Source: Candidatus Caldarchaeum sp. (GTDB lineage: Archaea; Thermoproteota; Nitrososphaeria_A; Caldarchaeales; Caldarchaeaceae). From it: 10,269 nt of DNA. The DNA lies in NCBI GenBank assembly GCA_025054795.1, contig JANWZU010000191.1, forward strand, positions 1 through 10,269, in the 5' to 3' direction. This document shows, piece after piece, positions 1 through 8,754 of this stretch (positions within the stretch are counted from its first letter, which is position 1; the number at the start of each line of letters is the position of its first letter). The translations under genes and the position numbers were made by a program. The notes beneath the pieces are model-generated. The model did no database searches. It had not been told where the DNA came from and saw nothing but the letters and a program-made list of their open reading frames with translations.

Positions 1-158
1 GCTTCCAGAAAGCTAACCTCAGCTTTCCTCACGTCGTTTGTTGTGAAAAAACCCATCCCTCCAGAAAACACTGCCAGAGCCGAAGCCGTCAGCAGCCCCC
101 TTCTCTTCAACTGTTTGCATGAGCCTGTCTGCTCCCTATAAACGTAGCCCGAATTCAT
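1..158 (-). CDS. Partial exported protein with twin-arginine (Tat) signal, cut by left edge
   Basis: A minus-strand frame opens at an ATG (158-156) and stays open to the window edge, giving about 52 residues of the N-terminus. Residues 15-21 read KQLKRRG, followed by a mildly hydrophobic stretch (GLLTASALAVFSGGMGFF, 21-38). This is the layout of a Tat signal peptide: twin arginines, then an h-region rich in Ala, Leu and Gly. I infer that the protein is folded in the cytoplasm and exported or membrane-anchored, perhaps carrying a cofactor, but the mature part is outside the window. An in-frame TTG at 110-108 would give a shorter start directly at MKRRGLL. The other minus-strand frames in this stretch hit stops. 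The gene is divergent from ppdK across about 90 bases that hold both promoters. Confidence that it is coding is moderate because only 158 bases are visible. Confidence 0.6.
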   Translation of the reverse strand, partial: MNSGYVYREQTGSCKQLKRRGLLTASALAVFSGGMGFFTTNDVRKAEVSFLE

Positions 159-168
159 GATAGGGAGC
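131..168. repeat. 9-bp perfect inverted repeat around the start of the Tat-signal gene
   Basis: GCTCCCTAT at 131-139 is exactly complementary to ATAGGGAGC at 160-168, with a 20-base spacer. On the minus strand the ATG at 158-156 lies just inside the repeat. It could be a dimeric repressor operator or, if the transcript begins upstream of 168, a hairpin that hides the start codon. The repeat is seen in the sequence; the function is inference. Confidence 0.5.
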
Positions 169-214
169 TTATGGATATTCTGTAGATTATGAAGACATTA
201 CCACGGCAGAGCAG

Positions 215-224
215 CTTATATTTT
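215..224 (+). promoter_or_regulatory. TATA box of ppdK
   Basis: CTTATATTTT is centred about 31 bases ahead of the ppdK ATG at 251, so transcription should begin at about 245-247, leaving almost no leader. The GGAG at 246-249 sits too close to the ATG to act as a normal Shine-Dalgarno site, which fits a leaderless or nearly leaderless mRNA. Confidence 0.5.
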
Positions 225-250
225 GGTCTATAATCGGATTAGTTTGGAGA

Positions 251-2901
<2,651 letters not shown>

Positions 2902-2905
<4 letters not shown>

Positions 2906-3360
2906 TCTTCAGAAACGTCTGCCTCCTGCTTGGCTTCGTGCAAAAGCCTATACCTAGCCATGTTCCCGGCTCCGAACCTTTCCAGATAGCCACGGTCAGC
3001 AAGCCTAGACAAGTAGGTTGAAACCGTGCTCAACGAGATAGGCTGCCGGTACTCATGCTCGTAGACGTCGGCAACCTCCCTAGAAGTGAAAGAGGCGAAT
3101 GGAAAACGCTTCTCAATCAACTCCATCACCCTAGTCAGCTTGTTAACCCGAACGTCTGAAAGCCTCTCCGAAGGGCCCTCGATAAGCTCCAGAAAATCAG
3201 CCAGCTGGAAGAGCTTGTCCCTGTTCAGAGCACCTTCAAAAACTATCGAAACCTTATCGCCGTCCGATGTCTCCATCTCCAGCTTAACCCTTTTCCTGCC
3301 CCGGCTCAACTCTCCGTCCGCATCCAAAACCCTGCTTTTATTCTTAAGATGGCCAAACAC
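2902..3360 (-). CDS. Winged-helix DNA-binding protein, divergent from PCNA
   Basis: The product is a 152-residue protein, probably a transcription regulator. Residues about 26-65 form a small domain (KLEMETSDGDKVSIVFEG, then NRDKLFQLADFLELIEG) that looks like a beta-hairpin plus helix. Residues about 88-143 form a winged helix: FTSREVADVYEHEY, the likely recognition helix STVSTYLSRLADRGYLERF, and a wing ending in ARYRLL. I recall similar two-part proteins in other TACK archaea, but I cannot name a characterised member, and its target is unknown. The start is GTG at 3360; no upstream ATG is available, and an in-frame TTG about 11 codons in is an alternative. The gene is divergent from PCNA across 87 bases, so it could regulate PCNA or itself. 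Its stop codon overlaps that of ppdK. Confidence 0.88.
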
Positions 3361-3413
3361 ACTACCAGTATTCCATTAACATTCTCAGAGAAATACGCAG
3401 ACAATACCGTCAA

Positions 3414-3423
3414 ACATTAAATT
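3414..3423 (+). promoter_or_regulatory. TATA box of the PCNA gene
   Basis: CATTAAATTA is centred about 29 bases ahead of the ATG at 3448. This spacing predicts a leaderless PCNA transcript, and no Shine-Dalgarno sequence is seen before the ATG. The box lies in the 87-base region shared with the divergent winged-helix gene. Confidence 0.5.
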
Positions 3424-3447
3424 ACCGTGTAAACCAGTACCGCCAGC

Positions 3448-4218
3448 ATGAGTGAATCAACCACTCCGTTCCGTCTAAAGCTTCCTTCAGCAGACTACTT
3501 CTCAGGCTTGGTTAAGGCGATTTCATCAGTCGTGGATGAAGGCTCCTTCACAGCGGACAAGGACTCGCTCAGGCTCACTGGGATGGACCCAGCCCATGTC
3601 AGCATGGTCAACTTCTCCCTAGGCAGAGATGCGGCTGAAGAATATGTCTGCGAAAAAACCACAGAAATACGGCTGAACATCACAGAGCTTTTGAAGTTCC
3701 TTAGAAGAGCTGGGAACGAGTCGCTTACGCTGGAATACGACGAGAACACTCGAAAGCTCAGGATTGTTCTTGCAAACACGTCAGCGAGAAAGGAGAGAAC
3801 ATTCGTCATGAACACTTTAGAATCTGTATCCAGCCCAACACCGGTTCCAAAGCTGACCTTCGATGCGAAATGCAGAGTCGAGACATCAGCCTTCTACGAA
3901 GCAATAAACGACGCATCACTTGTAAGCGACTACACAAAAATAACAATCACACCCAGCTACCTTCTGATAAGCAGCAAAAGCGACGTGGGTGTGAACCAGA
4001 CGAAACTAGAGAAGGAAGGAAGCTTGGTCTACGAGATCTCAACCGAAAAAGAAGTCTCAGCAAGCTTCAGCCTAACATACCTCGAAAAAATAATGTCATC
4101 CAGCAAATCCCTGTCCAACGAAACAGGAATAGAGCTCTCCACAAACAGGCCTATAAAACTCTCTTTCCCAATAACCGCCGGAAAAATAGAATTCCTAATA
4201 GCGCCGAGGATGGACTAG
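3448..4218 (+). CDS. pcn: DNA polymerase sliding clamp (PCNA)
   Basis: This is the ring-shaped processivity factor that encircles DNA and tethers DNA polymerase, ligase, FEN1 and other replication and repair proteins. The 256 residues equal the usual PCNA length. The first domain has FSGLVKAISSVVDEGSFTAD and LRLTGMDPAHVSMVNFSL, the classic PCNA N-terminal signature. The interdomain connector loop is around LESVSSPTPVPKLTFDA (residues 129-145), where PIP-box partners bind. The second domain has SAFYEAINDASLVSD and the family's SYLEKI-like helix (here TYLEKIMSSS). The C-terminus PITAGKIEFLIAPRMD is typical. The ATG follows a TATA box at leaderless distance. One gene is seen here; whether the organism has other PCNA subunits, as many Crenarchaeota do, cannot be told. 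A tRNA gene follows within 40 bases with its own promoter. Confidence 0.97.
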   Translation: MSESTTPFRLKLPSADYFSGLVKAISSVVDEGSFTADKDSLRLTGMDPAHVSMVNFSLGRDAAEEYVCEKTTEIRLNITELLKFLRRAGNESLTLEYDENTRKLRIVLANTSARKERTFVMNTLESVSSPTPVPKLTFDAKCRVETSAFYEAINDASLVSDYTKITITPSYLLISSKSDVGVNQTKLEKEGSLVYEISTEKEVSASFSLTYLEKIMSSSKSLSNETGIELSTNRPIKLSFPITAGKIEFLIAPRMD

Positions 4219-4223
4219 CCCAA

Positions 4224-4233
4224 TAATATATAG
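4224..4233 (+). promoter_or_regulatory. TATA box of tRNA-Pro
   Basis: TAATATATAG is centred about 28 bases ahead of the tRNA 5' end, the expected archaeal promoter spacing. It lies directly after the PCNA stop codon, so the tRNA is transcribed on its own. Confidence 0.6.
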
Positions 4234-4256
4234 GGGCTCAACAACAAATCTGCTCG

Positions 4257-4332
4257 GGGGCCGTGGTCCAGCTTGGTCTAAGATGCGCGGCTTGGGCCCG
4301 CGAGGTCCCCGGTTCAAATCCGGGCGGCCCCA
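4257..4332 (+). tRNA. tRNA-Pro (anticodon TGG)
   Basis: A full cloverleaf can be folded. The acceptor stem GGGGCCG/CGGCCCC is followed by discriminator A at 4332. The anticodon stem CGCGG/CCGCG holds loop CTTGGGC with TGG at 4293-4295. The T arm is CCCGG-TTCAAAT-CCGGG. T8, G15-C48 and G18G19 are in place, the variable loop is 5 bases, and there is no intron. CCA is not encoded, as in many archaea. The D stem is weak: G10-T25 is a wobble and C13 faces A22. A T5 run (4335-4339) just after the gene may end transcription. Confidence 0.95.
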
Positions 4333-4334
4333 TG

Positions 4335-4339
4335 TTTTT
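4335..4339 (+). terminator. T-run terminator after tRNA-Pro
   Basis: TTTTT begins three bases after the tRNA discriminator base. Short T-runs of this kind are the usual archaeal tRNA termination signal. No stem-loop is needed or seen. Confidence 0.4.
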
Positions 4340-4406
4340 AACCAACGTGCTTGTCCTTAGGGTAATGTTTTTAGATTGCGTTTGTGTTGGTTAGGTGGTT
4401 TGTTTT

Positions 4407-5507
4407 ATGGAGTTGTATGGCGGTGCTTCCGTTGACGTTGATGCGGCCAAGGCTGTGCTAGGTAGCAATTTCACCGTAAACAACGTCTACTTTGAGGCTG
4501 GTGTTCTTACATTCGAGGTTGCTGAGAAGGCTATAAAGGAGAGGTTCAAGAGATGCGTGGTCGAGCTTAAAAGGATAGGCCTCATAGCGACGGCCCGCAT
4601 GGAAAACGGCGTAGTTAAGGTGAGAGTATTTCCATACGTCAAACCTCCGAAGAACGACGTTCGTATTCCTATAGTGCTTGGAATAGCGACGATAATCACC
4701 GTGTCGTTCGACGGTTTCTTACGCTCCACAGGGAGAATCTTCAGCCTAGTGCATCCAGGCTACGGAGTCATGGACGTACTGTTCAACGGGTTGGTTTTCT
4801 CAACTGCTCTGCTTTCTATAATATTCATCCACGAGATGGGTCATAAGCTATCTGCCCGCATAGACGGGGTCTCAGCCAGCCACCCCTACTTCATACCCGG
4901 GTTCCCCGGCGTTATCCCAACCTTGGGAGCTGTGATTTTCCAGAAAGAGCCTCTGACCAACAGGGACGACATGTTCGACATCGGGATAAGCGGCCCTGTG
5001 GCTGGTTTCATAACGGCCATAGCCGTGGCCATCGTCGCATTTCAAACAGCTACTTGGGTTCCGGTGGAGCAGTACAGGTCTTTGGTTGAAGCCGCTGCGA
5101 GAGAAGGTTCGGTCGTCGATGTGCCTTTGATCTTCACTTTAATACGGTCTCTGTATGGAAGGCCGGATGAGGTGCCTTTCTTCATGACTGTGGGTTTTGC
5201 GGCTTGGCTGGGCATGGTTGTGACCGCTTTGAACCTAATGCCTGTCTGGCAGCTTGACGGCGGCAGAATATTCAGAAGCTTTCTATCACGAAGACAGCAT
5301 GTCATCGCCTCTTACATCGCCATAGGCGTGCTGGTTATCACGGGCTACTACTTCATGGCGCTGCTGCTAATACTCATGATGGGGCGGAACATAGACATAG
5401 TTCCGTTGGACGACGTTTCTCCTCTCTCCTTCTGGAGAAAAGTATCGCTGGTAGGCTTAGCGGCCATGCTGGTTTTGAGCTTTGTTCCTTTGAACACGGT
5501 TTTCTAG
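4407..5507 (+). CDS. Membrane zinc metalloprotease, M50 / site-2 protease family (EGY-like)
   Basis: The product is an intramembrane protease of 366 residues. The zinc-binding helix HEMGH is at 142-146 within a membrane segment, and the third ligand region NLMPVWQLDGG is at 276-286 with Asp284; together these are the two M50 signatures. After HEMGH the run PYFIPGFPGVIPTLGAV and then DIGISGPVAGF resembles the archaeal, cyanobacterial and plant EGY group. About 80 N-terminal residues are soluble and mixed alpha/beta, followed by membrane segments near 90-110, 120-145, 190-215, 255-278, 310-335 and 345-366. Its substrate is unknown; the family cleaves membrane-bound regulators or clears membrane proteins. 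I chose ATG 4407 because AGGTGG (4393-4398) lies 8 bases upstream; an in-frame GTG at 4395 would add four residues. A weak TATA (TTTTTAGA, 4368-4375) could drive it. It ends in a CTAG overlap with the convergent LarA-like gene. Confidence 0.93.
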   Translation: MELYGGASVDVDAAKAVLGSNFTVNNVYFEAGVLTFEVAEKAIKERFKRCVVELKRIGLIATARMENGVVKVRVFPYVKPPKNDVRIPIVLGIATIITVSFDGFLRSTGRIFSLVHPGYGVMDVLFNGLVFSTALLSIIFIHEMGHKLSARIDGVSASHPYFIPGFPGVIPTLGAVIFQKEPLTNRDDMFDIGISGPVAGFITAIAVAIVAFQTATWVPVEQYRSLVEAAAREGSVVDVPLIFTLIRSLYGRPDEVPFFMTVGFAAWLGMVVTALNLMPVWQLDGGRIFRSFLSRRQHVIASYIAIGVLVITGYYFMALLLILMMGRNIDIVPLDDVSPLSFWRKVSLVGLAAMLVLSFVPLNTVF

Positions 5508-6505
5508 AAACCTGTCAAGCATGTGCCTGAAACATTTGGTGCTGCCAGAACTCTGGATTCTCTTGACTTGACTCTTCGGGCGTACAGAAGCGCTTGGTCC
5601 AGTGTGTCGGCGTGGCGAGCGTTTAAAATCCTACTTACCAGCGTGACAGGCAACGCCGTGACGACGACGACTTTATGCATCTCAACAACGTTTTTCCACA
5701 CATCCCAAAACTTAACGGCCAAAGGCTCATCCACCTGCTCGCCTTTTAACAACTTCAGAAGCCATTCATCACCCAAGCCTTCAGCCGACTCCAGCATCAA
5801 AACCACAACCTTACCCGGATCAGTCCTCAAAACCGAACCAGCCAGATACATGCATGCTGAGAAGCGGCTGTCAACCGGATGGCCCGGCCCGCCGACAAGC
5901 AGAATTTCGGCTGGTCTTTCAGGGGTGTAGATGGAAAGGGCAGAGGCTTTTTCTACGGAAGTTTGAGCAACATCTTTCAGCTCACCGGCCACTACATCCG
6001 CCACACATCCTCCGGATCCAACTATCGGCGACAAAGTTCTCAAGCTCAGCCCAAATTTTCTGCAGAAGTCTGAGGCGCTGAGTATTTCACCCCCCCAGTA
6101 AGCTGCCGGAGACAGAAGGAGTGTTTTGGACGGGTCTAGGGATTGTGGGTTCCTGAGGGGATGCGCTCCGCCAAGGTTAAGGTCTCTGAGAAGCTGGTTG
6201 ACATGGCTGAGCAGTAGTTTTTCGACTGCAGAGTCAACGTACCTCCAGAAAGAAGCATAAACCTTCAGCTCTCCTCCTGCCTCAGCTAAAGTCCGGAGGG
6301 ATGTGGATACGACTTGGTCGAACCCCTCAACAGAGTAGACATAGTCGAGGACAACGGTGTCAAGGCGGGAGTCGGCCGTTTCTCTCAACTGCTCTACAAC
6401 CTTGTTTTCGTCGATGACGCTTTCGACAGGCTTCAAAACCTCCAGCGATTCCTCAACTTCGGCAAAGACCTCTGTCTTTCCGTATCTGAACCAGAGCTCA
6501 ACCAT
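5504..6505 (-). CDS. Divergent LarA-like (lactate racemase / DUF2088) family protein
   Basis: The product has 333 residues and no signal peptide or membrane segment. The N-terminus LWFRYGKTEVFAEVEE recalls the opening of LarA. The C-terminal half fits LarA best: ILLVGGPGHPVDSRFSACM (201-219), a long helix, GKVVVLMLESAEGLGDEWL (231-249), and KVVVVTALP...NARHADTLDQALLYA (278-309). LarA racemises lactate with a nickel-pincer nucleotide bound to a lysine and uses histidines. Here the middle part is shorter, and I cannot find the SDHTRP, GFHRP or SHFFAG..SGGRK motifs; only CRK (148-150) could correspond to the cofactor lysine. The function is therefore unknown: perhaps a different reaction, or a non-catalytic relative. 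Known LarA enzymes are about 420 residues, so this one is short. The gene stands alone, ending over the M50 protease stop and starting divergently from the F420 operon. The coding call is strong; the family call is moderate. Confidence 0.85.
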   Translation of the reverse strand: MVELWFRYGKTEVFAEVEESLEVLKPVESVIDENKVVEQLRETADSRLDTVVLDYVYSVEGFDQVVSTSLRTLAEAGGELKVYASFWRYVDSAVEKLLLSHVNQLLRDLNLGGAHPLRNPQSLDPSKTLLLSPAAYWGGEILSASDFCRKFGLSLRTLSPIVGSGGCVADVVAGELKDVAQTSVEKASALSIYTPERPAEILLVGGPGHPVDSRFSACMYLAGSVLRTDPGKVVVLMLESAEGLGDEWLLKLLKGEQVDEPLAVKFWDVWKNVVEMHKVVVVTALPVTLVSRILNARHADTLDQALLYARRVKSRESRVLAAPNVSGTCLTGF

Positions 6506-6531
6506 CCTGCCCGTCGTTGGGTGCTGTCCTT

Positions 6532-6559
6532 CTTAAAAACACGCTTTAGCATTAAAATA
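6532..6559 (+). promoter_or_regulatory. A/T-rich promoter region of the F420 operon and the divergent LarA-like gene
   Basis: Two TATA-like blocks lie between the divergent starts: CTTAAAAAC (6532-6540) and ATTAAAATA (6551-6559). The second is centred 28 bases before ATG 6583 and would give a leaderless nitroreductase mRNA. The first could serve the minus-strand gene, reading TTTTTAAG about 30 bases before its ATG. The assignment of each block is inference. Confidence 0.4.
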
Positions 6560-6582
6560 CGGTGCCATTGTTTACCCAGCGT

Positions 6583-7209
6583 ATGTCGGCGGATGCTTTC
6601 CTCGGCTTCCTGAAGAGCCGTCGAAGCTGTAAGAGGCTTGGAGCTGGTGAGGTTCCCTTGGATGTTGCTTTAAAGGCCGTTGAGGCTGGTGTTTGGGCTG
6701 CCAACGCTCACGGCTGTCAGCCTTGGAGGTTTGTGGTCGTCAGCGACCCTGAGGTGAGGGAGAAGCTGCTGGAAGAGATGGGAAAGGACTGGCTTCGAGA
6801 CCTGCTGGGCGACGGCCTGACAGTCGATAAGGCTGAGAAGATAGTTGAGGCGTCGAAAAACAGAAGCCGCCTAGCAGCATTCCTCATTATAGCATGCTTG
6901 AACATGAAGGACATGGACAGCTACTGGGACGGGAGGAGAAGCCGCTTCGAATACCTGATGGGGGTTCAGAGCGTCGCCGCCGCCGTCCAAAACATGCTTT
7001 TAGCCATCCACGCCATGGGATACGGGTCGTGCTGGAGATGCTCGCCTCTCTTCGCACAGGAAGCCGTGAGAAGAGTCTTGAAAATTCCTGATGACTTTGA
7101 GCCTCAGGCCATGGTTGAGGTTGGTTTGAGGGGAGGCGAGACAGCGGGAGCTCGTAGGCCTATAGGCGAGGTTGCCTACTTAAACAGATGGGGGACGCCG
7201 CTTTGCTGA
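6583..7209 (+). CDS. Nitroreductase-family flavoprotein, probable dehydro-F420-0 reductase (FbiB C-terminal-like)
   Basis: An FMN-dependent nitroreductase fold of 208 residues. The N-terminal FLKSRRSCKRLGAGEVP has the arginine-rich FMN phosphate-binding turn, and ANAHGCQPWRFVVVSD is the typical second motif. YLMGVQSVAAAVQNMLLAIHAMGYGSCW followed by VLKIPDDFEPQAMVEVG closely resembles the C-terminal domain of actinobacterial FbiB, which reduces dehydro-F420-0 when the pathway starts from PEP. In Actinobacteria this domain is fused to the glutamate ligase CofE; here it stands alone. The gene overlaps cofD by 22 bases, so translation is coupled and an F420 role is likely. Related nitroreductases with other substrates cannot be excluded from sequence alone. 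I prefer ATG 6583, which fits a TATA box at leaderless spacing. A GTG at 6562 would add seven residues. Confidence 0.9.
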   Translation: MSADAFLGFLKSRRSCKRLGAGEVPLDVALKAVEAGVWAANAHGCQPWRFVVVSDPEVREKLLEEMGKDWLRDLLGDGLTVDKAEKIVEASKNRSRLAAFLIIACLNMKDMDSYWDGRRSRFEYLMGVQSVAAAVQNMLLAIHAMGYGSCWRCSPLFAQEAVRRVLKIPDDFEPQAMVEVGLRGGETAGARRPIGEVAYLNRWGTPLC

Positions 7210-8135
7210 CGGCTTTGGCTGGAGGGGTTGGGGCTTCTAAGCTGCTGGTTGGTTTGAAGCATGTCTTAAGCCCCCGAGTTGGAACAGCGATAGTGAACAC
7301 AGCCGACGACGAAGAGTTTTACGGCCTGCATGTTTCGCCAGACCTTGACTCTGTGGTCTACAGCCTCTCCGGGCTGGCTGACGATGTTAGGGGGTGGGGG
7401 GTCGGGGGAGACAGCTTCAACGCTCTAGAAATGCTGGGCAGGCTTGGATGTGAGACTTGGTTCAAGCTGGGCGACAGAGACCTTGCAGTCCACGTTTACA
7501 GGACCATGAGGTTGAGGCAAGGCGCCACCCTCACCCAAGCGACCATGGAGATAGCTGGAAGGCTGGGCGCTGGATGGCAGGTCCTACCCATGACCGACGA
7601 CAGAGTGAGAACCATGGTGAGCACGGAAAAAGGGCTTATGCCGTTTCAGGAATACTTCGTCAAGCACAGCCACGGCCTGCGTTTCCATGGAGTGAAGTTC
7701 GAAGGGGTTGAAAAAGCCAATCCGACAAAAGCCGTTATCGAAGCCCTCGAAAAAGCCGAGGCAATCGTCATATGTCCCAGCAACCCGGTCGTAAGCATCG
7801 GCCCCATCCTAGCGCTCGAAGGAGTTAAGCAGAAGCTCAGCACGGCTGAGGCTAAAGTCCTCGCAGTCTCACCCATCGTCGGAGGACGTGCATTGAGAGG
7901 CCCCGCTGCAGACATGATGACCGGCTTAGGGTTAGACCCTTCGCCTGCCGGAGTCGCATCGCTTTACAGAGATTTTCTAGACGTTCTGGTTCTGGACTCT
8001 GTCGACTCTGCCTACGTGGATGAGGTGAGGGCTCTGGGTGTTAAGCCTGTTGTTGCGGACACGGTGATGAACAGCTTCGAGGACAAGGTTAGGCTGGCTA
8101 AAACAGTTGTGAGAGAGCTGGTAGGAGATATTTGA
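7188..8135 (+). CDS. cofD: 2-phospho-L-lactate transferase (CofD)
   Basis: CofD moves the phospholactyl (or phosphoenolpyruvyl) group from its GDP-activated form onto the deazaflavin Fo, giving F420-0 or dehydro-F420-0. The 315 residues are normal for the family. Visible motifs are LAGGVGASKLLVGL (about 9-22, nucleotide-binding loop), NTADDEEFYGLHVSPDLDS with the acidic residues expected to bind metal, GDRDLAVH, and CPSNPVVSIGPILAL (196-210). The N-terminal MGDAALL is slightly long; an in-frame TTG at 7203, preceded by GGGGGA, is a possible alternative that would reduce the overlap with the nitroreductase to 7 bases. The gene overlaps cofC by 4 bases (TTGA), so the three genes form one operon. 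CofG/CofH for Fo synthesis and CofE for glutamylation must lie elsewhere. Confidence 0.96.
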   Translation: MGDAALLTALAGGVGASKLLVGLKHVLSPRVGTAIVNTADDEEFYGLHVSPDLDSVVYSLSGLADDVRGWGVGGDSFNALEMLGRLGCETWFKLGDRDLAVHVYRTMRLRQGATLTQATMEIAGRLGAGWQVLPMTDDRVRTMVSTEKGLMPFQEYFVKHSHGLRFHGVKFEGVEKANPTKAVIEALEKAEAIVICPSNPVVSIGPILALEGVKQKLSTAEAKVLAVSPIVGGRALRGPAADMMTGLGLDPSPAGVASLYRDFLDVLVLDSVDSAYVDEVRALGVKPVVADTVMNSFEDKVRLAKTVVRELVGDI

Positions 8136-8719
8136 AGTGTTATGCACTGCTTCCTGTGAAGAAGCTTGAGAAGGCCAAGACGAGGCTGTCCAAGGCCCTG
8201 TCAGAATCGCAGAGAAGAGCCTTGGTGCTGCGTTTGTTCATCAGGACAGCACGTCTCTGCGAGAAGGCAGGGCTGGAGGTTGTGTCTGTGACTAGCGACC
8301 CCGTTGTGGCTGAGGCGTCTGAGAGGCGTGGGTGGGGTTTGGTTGTAGACAAAGGCCTGGGCCTGAACGGCTCCTTAAAAGCAGCGATAGAAAAATTATC
8401 CGAAGGGCCCATGCTTGTCGTGCTGCCTGACCTCCCGTTCCTCAGAACCGAAAACATACAGACGGTCTTGTCCATCGGCCGGACAACGGGCTGCGTCATC
8501 TGCCCTGACCTCCGGCTGAAAGGCACGAACATGCTCTACCTTAGTAGCGTAAACGCCTTTACCCCGATGTTCGGTTATGACAGCTACCGAAGGCACCTCA
8601 CAAGTCTCCTTCGCCTATACCCGGCCAGCACTTTCGTCGAGCTCGGGACGGCCCTCGACATAGACACACCTAACGACTTGCTTCTGCTTTCAAAGCTTTC
8701 TACAAGACCTGATGTTTAG
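8132..8719 (+). CDS. cofC: 2-phospho-L-lactate (or PEP) guanylyltransferase (CofC)
   Basis: CofC joins GTP with 2-phospho-L-lactate or PEP, making the activated donor used by CofD. The 195-residue protein has a nucleotidyltransferase fold: LLPVKKLEKAKTRLSKAL (6-23) is the GTP-binding start, LVVLPDLPFL carries the acidic metal-binding centre, RLKGTNMLYL has the family's GTN motif, and LGTALDIDTPNDLLLL closes the domain. The start is an unusual TTG overlapping the cofD stop (TTGA, 8132-8135), with GGAG at 8124-8127 just upstream, the pattern of stop-start coupling. No earlier in-frame ATG or GTG fits. Which of the two three-carbon substrates it prefers cannot be read from the sequence with certainty, but the coupled nitroreductase points to the PEP route. 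It is the last gene of the operon. Confidence 0.95.
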   Translation: MKCYALLPVKKLEKAKTRLSKALSESQRRALVLRLFIRTARLCEKAGLEVVSVTSDPVVAEASERRGWGLVVDKGLGLNGSLKAAIEKLSEGPMLVVLPDLPFLRTENIQTVLSIGRTTGCVICPDLRLKGTNMLYLSSVNAFTPMFGYDSYRRHLTSLLRLYPASTFVELGTALDIDTPNDLLLLSKLSTRPDV

Positions 8720-8754
8720 CACGTGAACCACGGCAATCGAGCCCAGCTTGTCCA

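Noticed and set aside
3501..3530. C box-like TGATGA and D box-like CTGA on the minus strand within pcn, suggesting a C/D box guide RNA
   Set aside because: No convincing C' and second D box follow at proper spacing, and the bases encode conserved PCNA residues.
3870..4226. 118-residue plus-strand frame inside the PCNA gene
   Set aside because: It is an out-of-frame shadow of the conserved PCNA C-terminal half, with an Arg/Asn/Lys-rich composition and no family resemblance.
5523..5930. 135-residue plus-strand frame antisense to the LarA-like gene
   Set aside because: The opposite 333-residue frame is longer and has LarA-like patterns; this one is Ser/Thr-rich and typical of antisense sequence.
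8140..8532. 130-residue minus-strand frame inside cofC
   Set aside because: It is antisense to well-conserved CofC motifs and has shadow-like composition.
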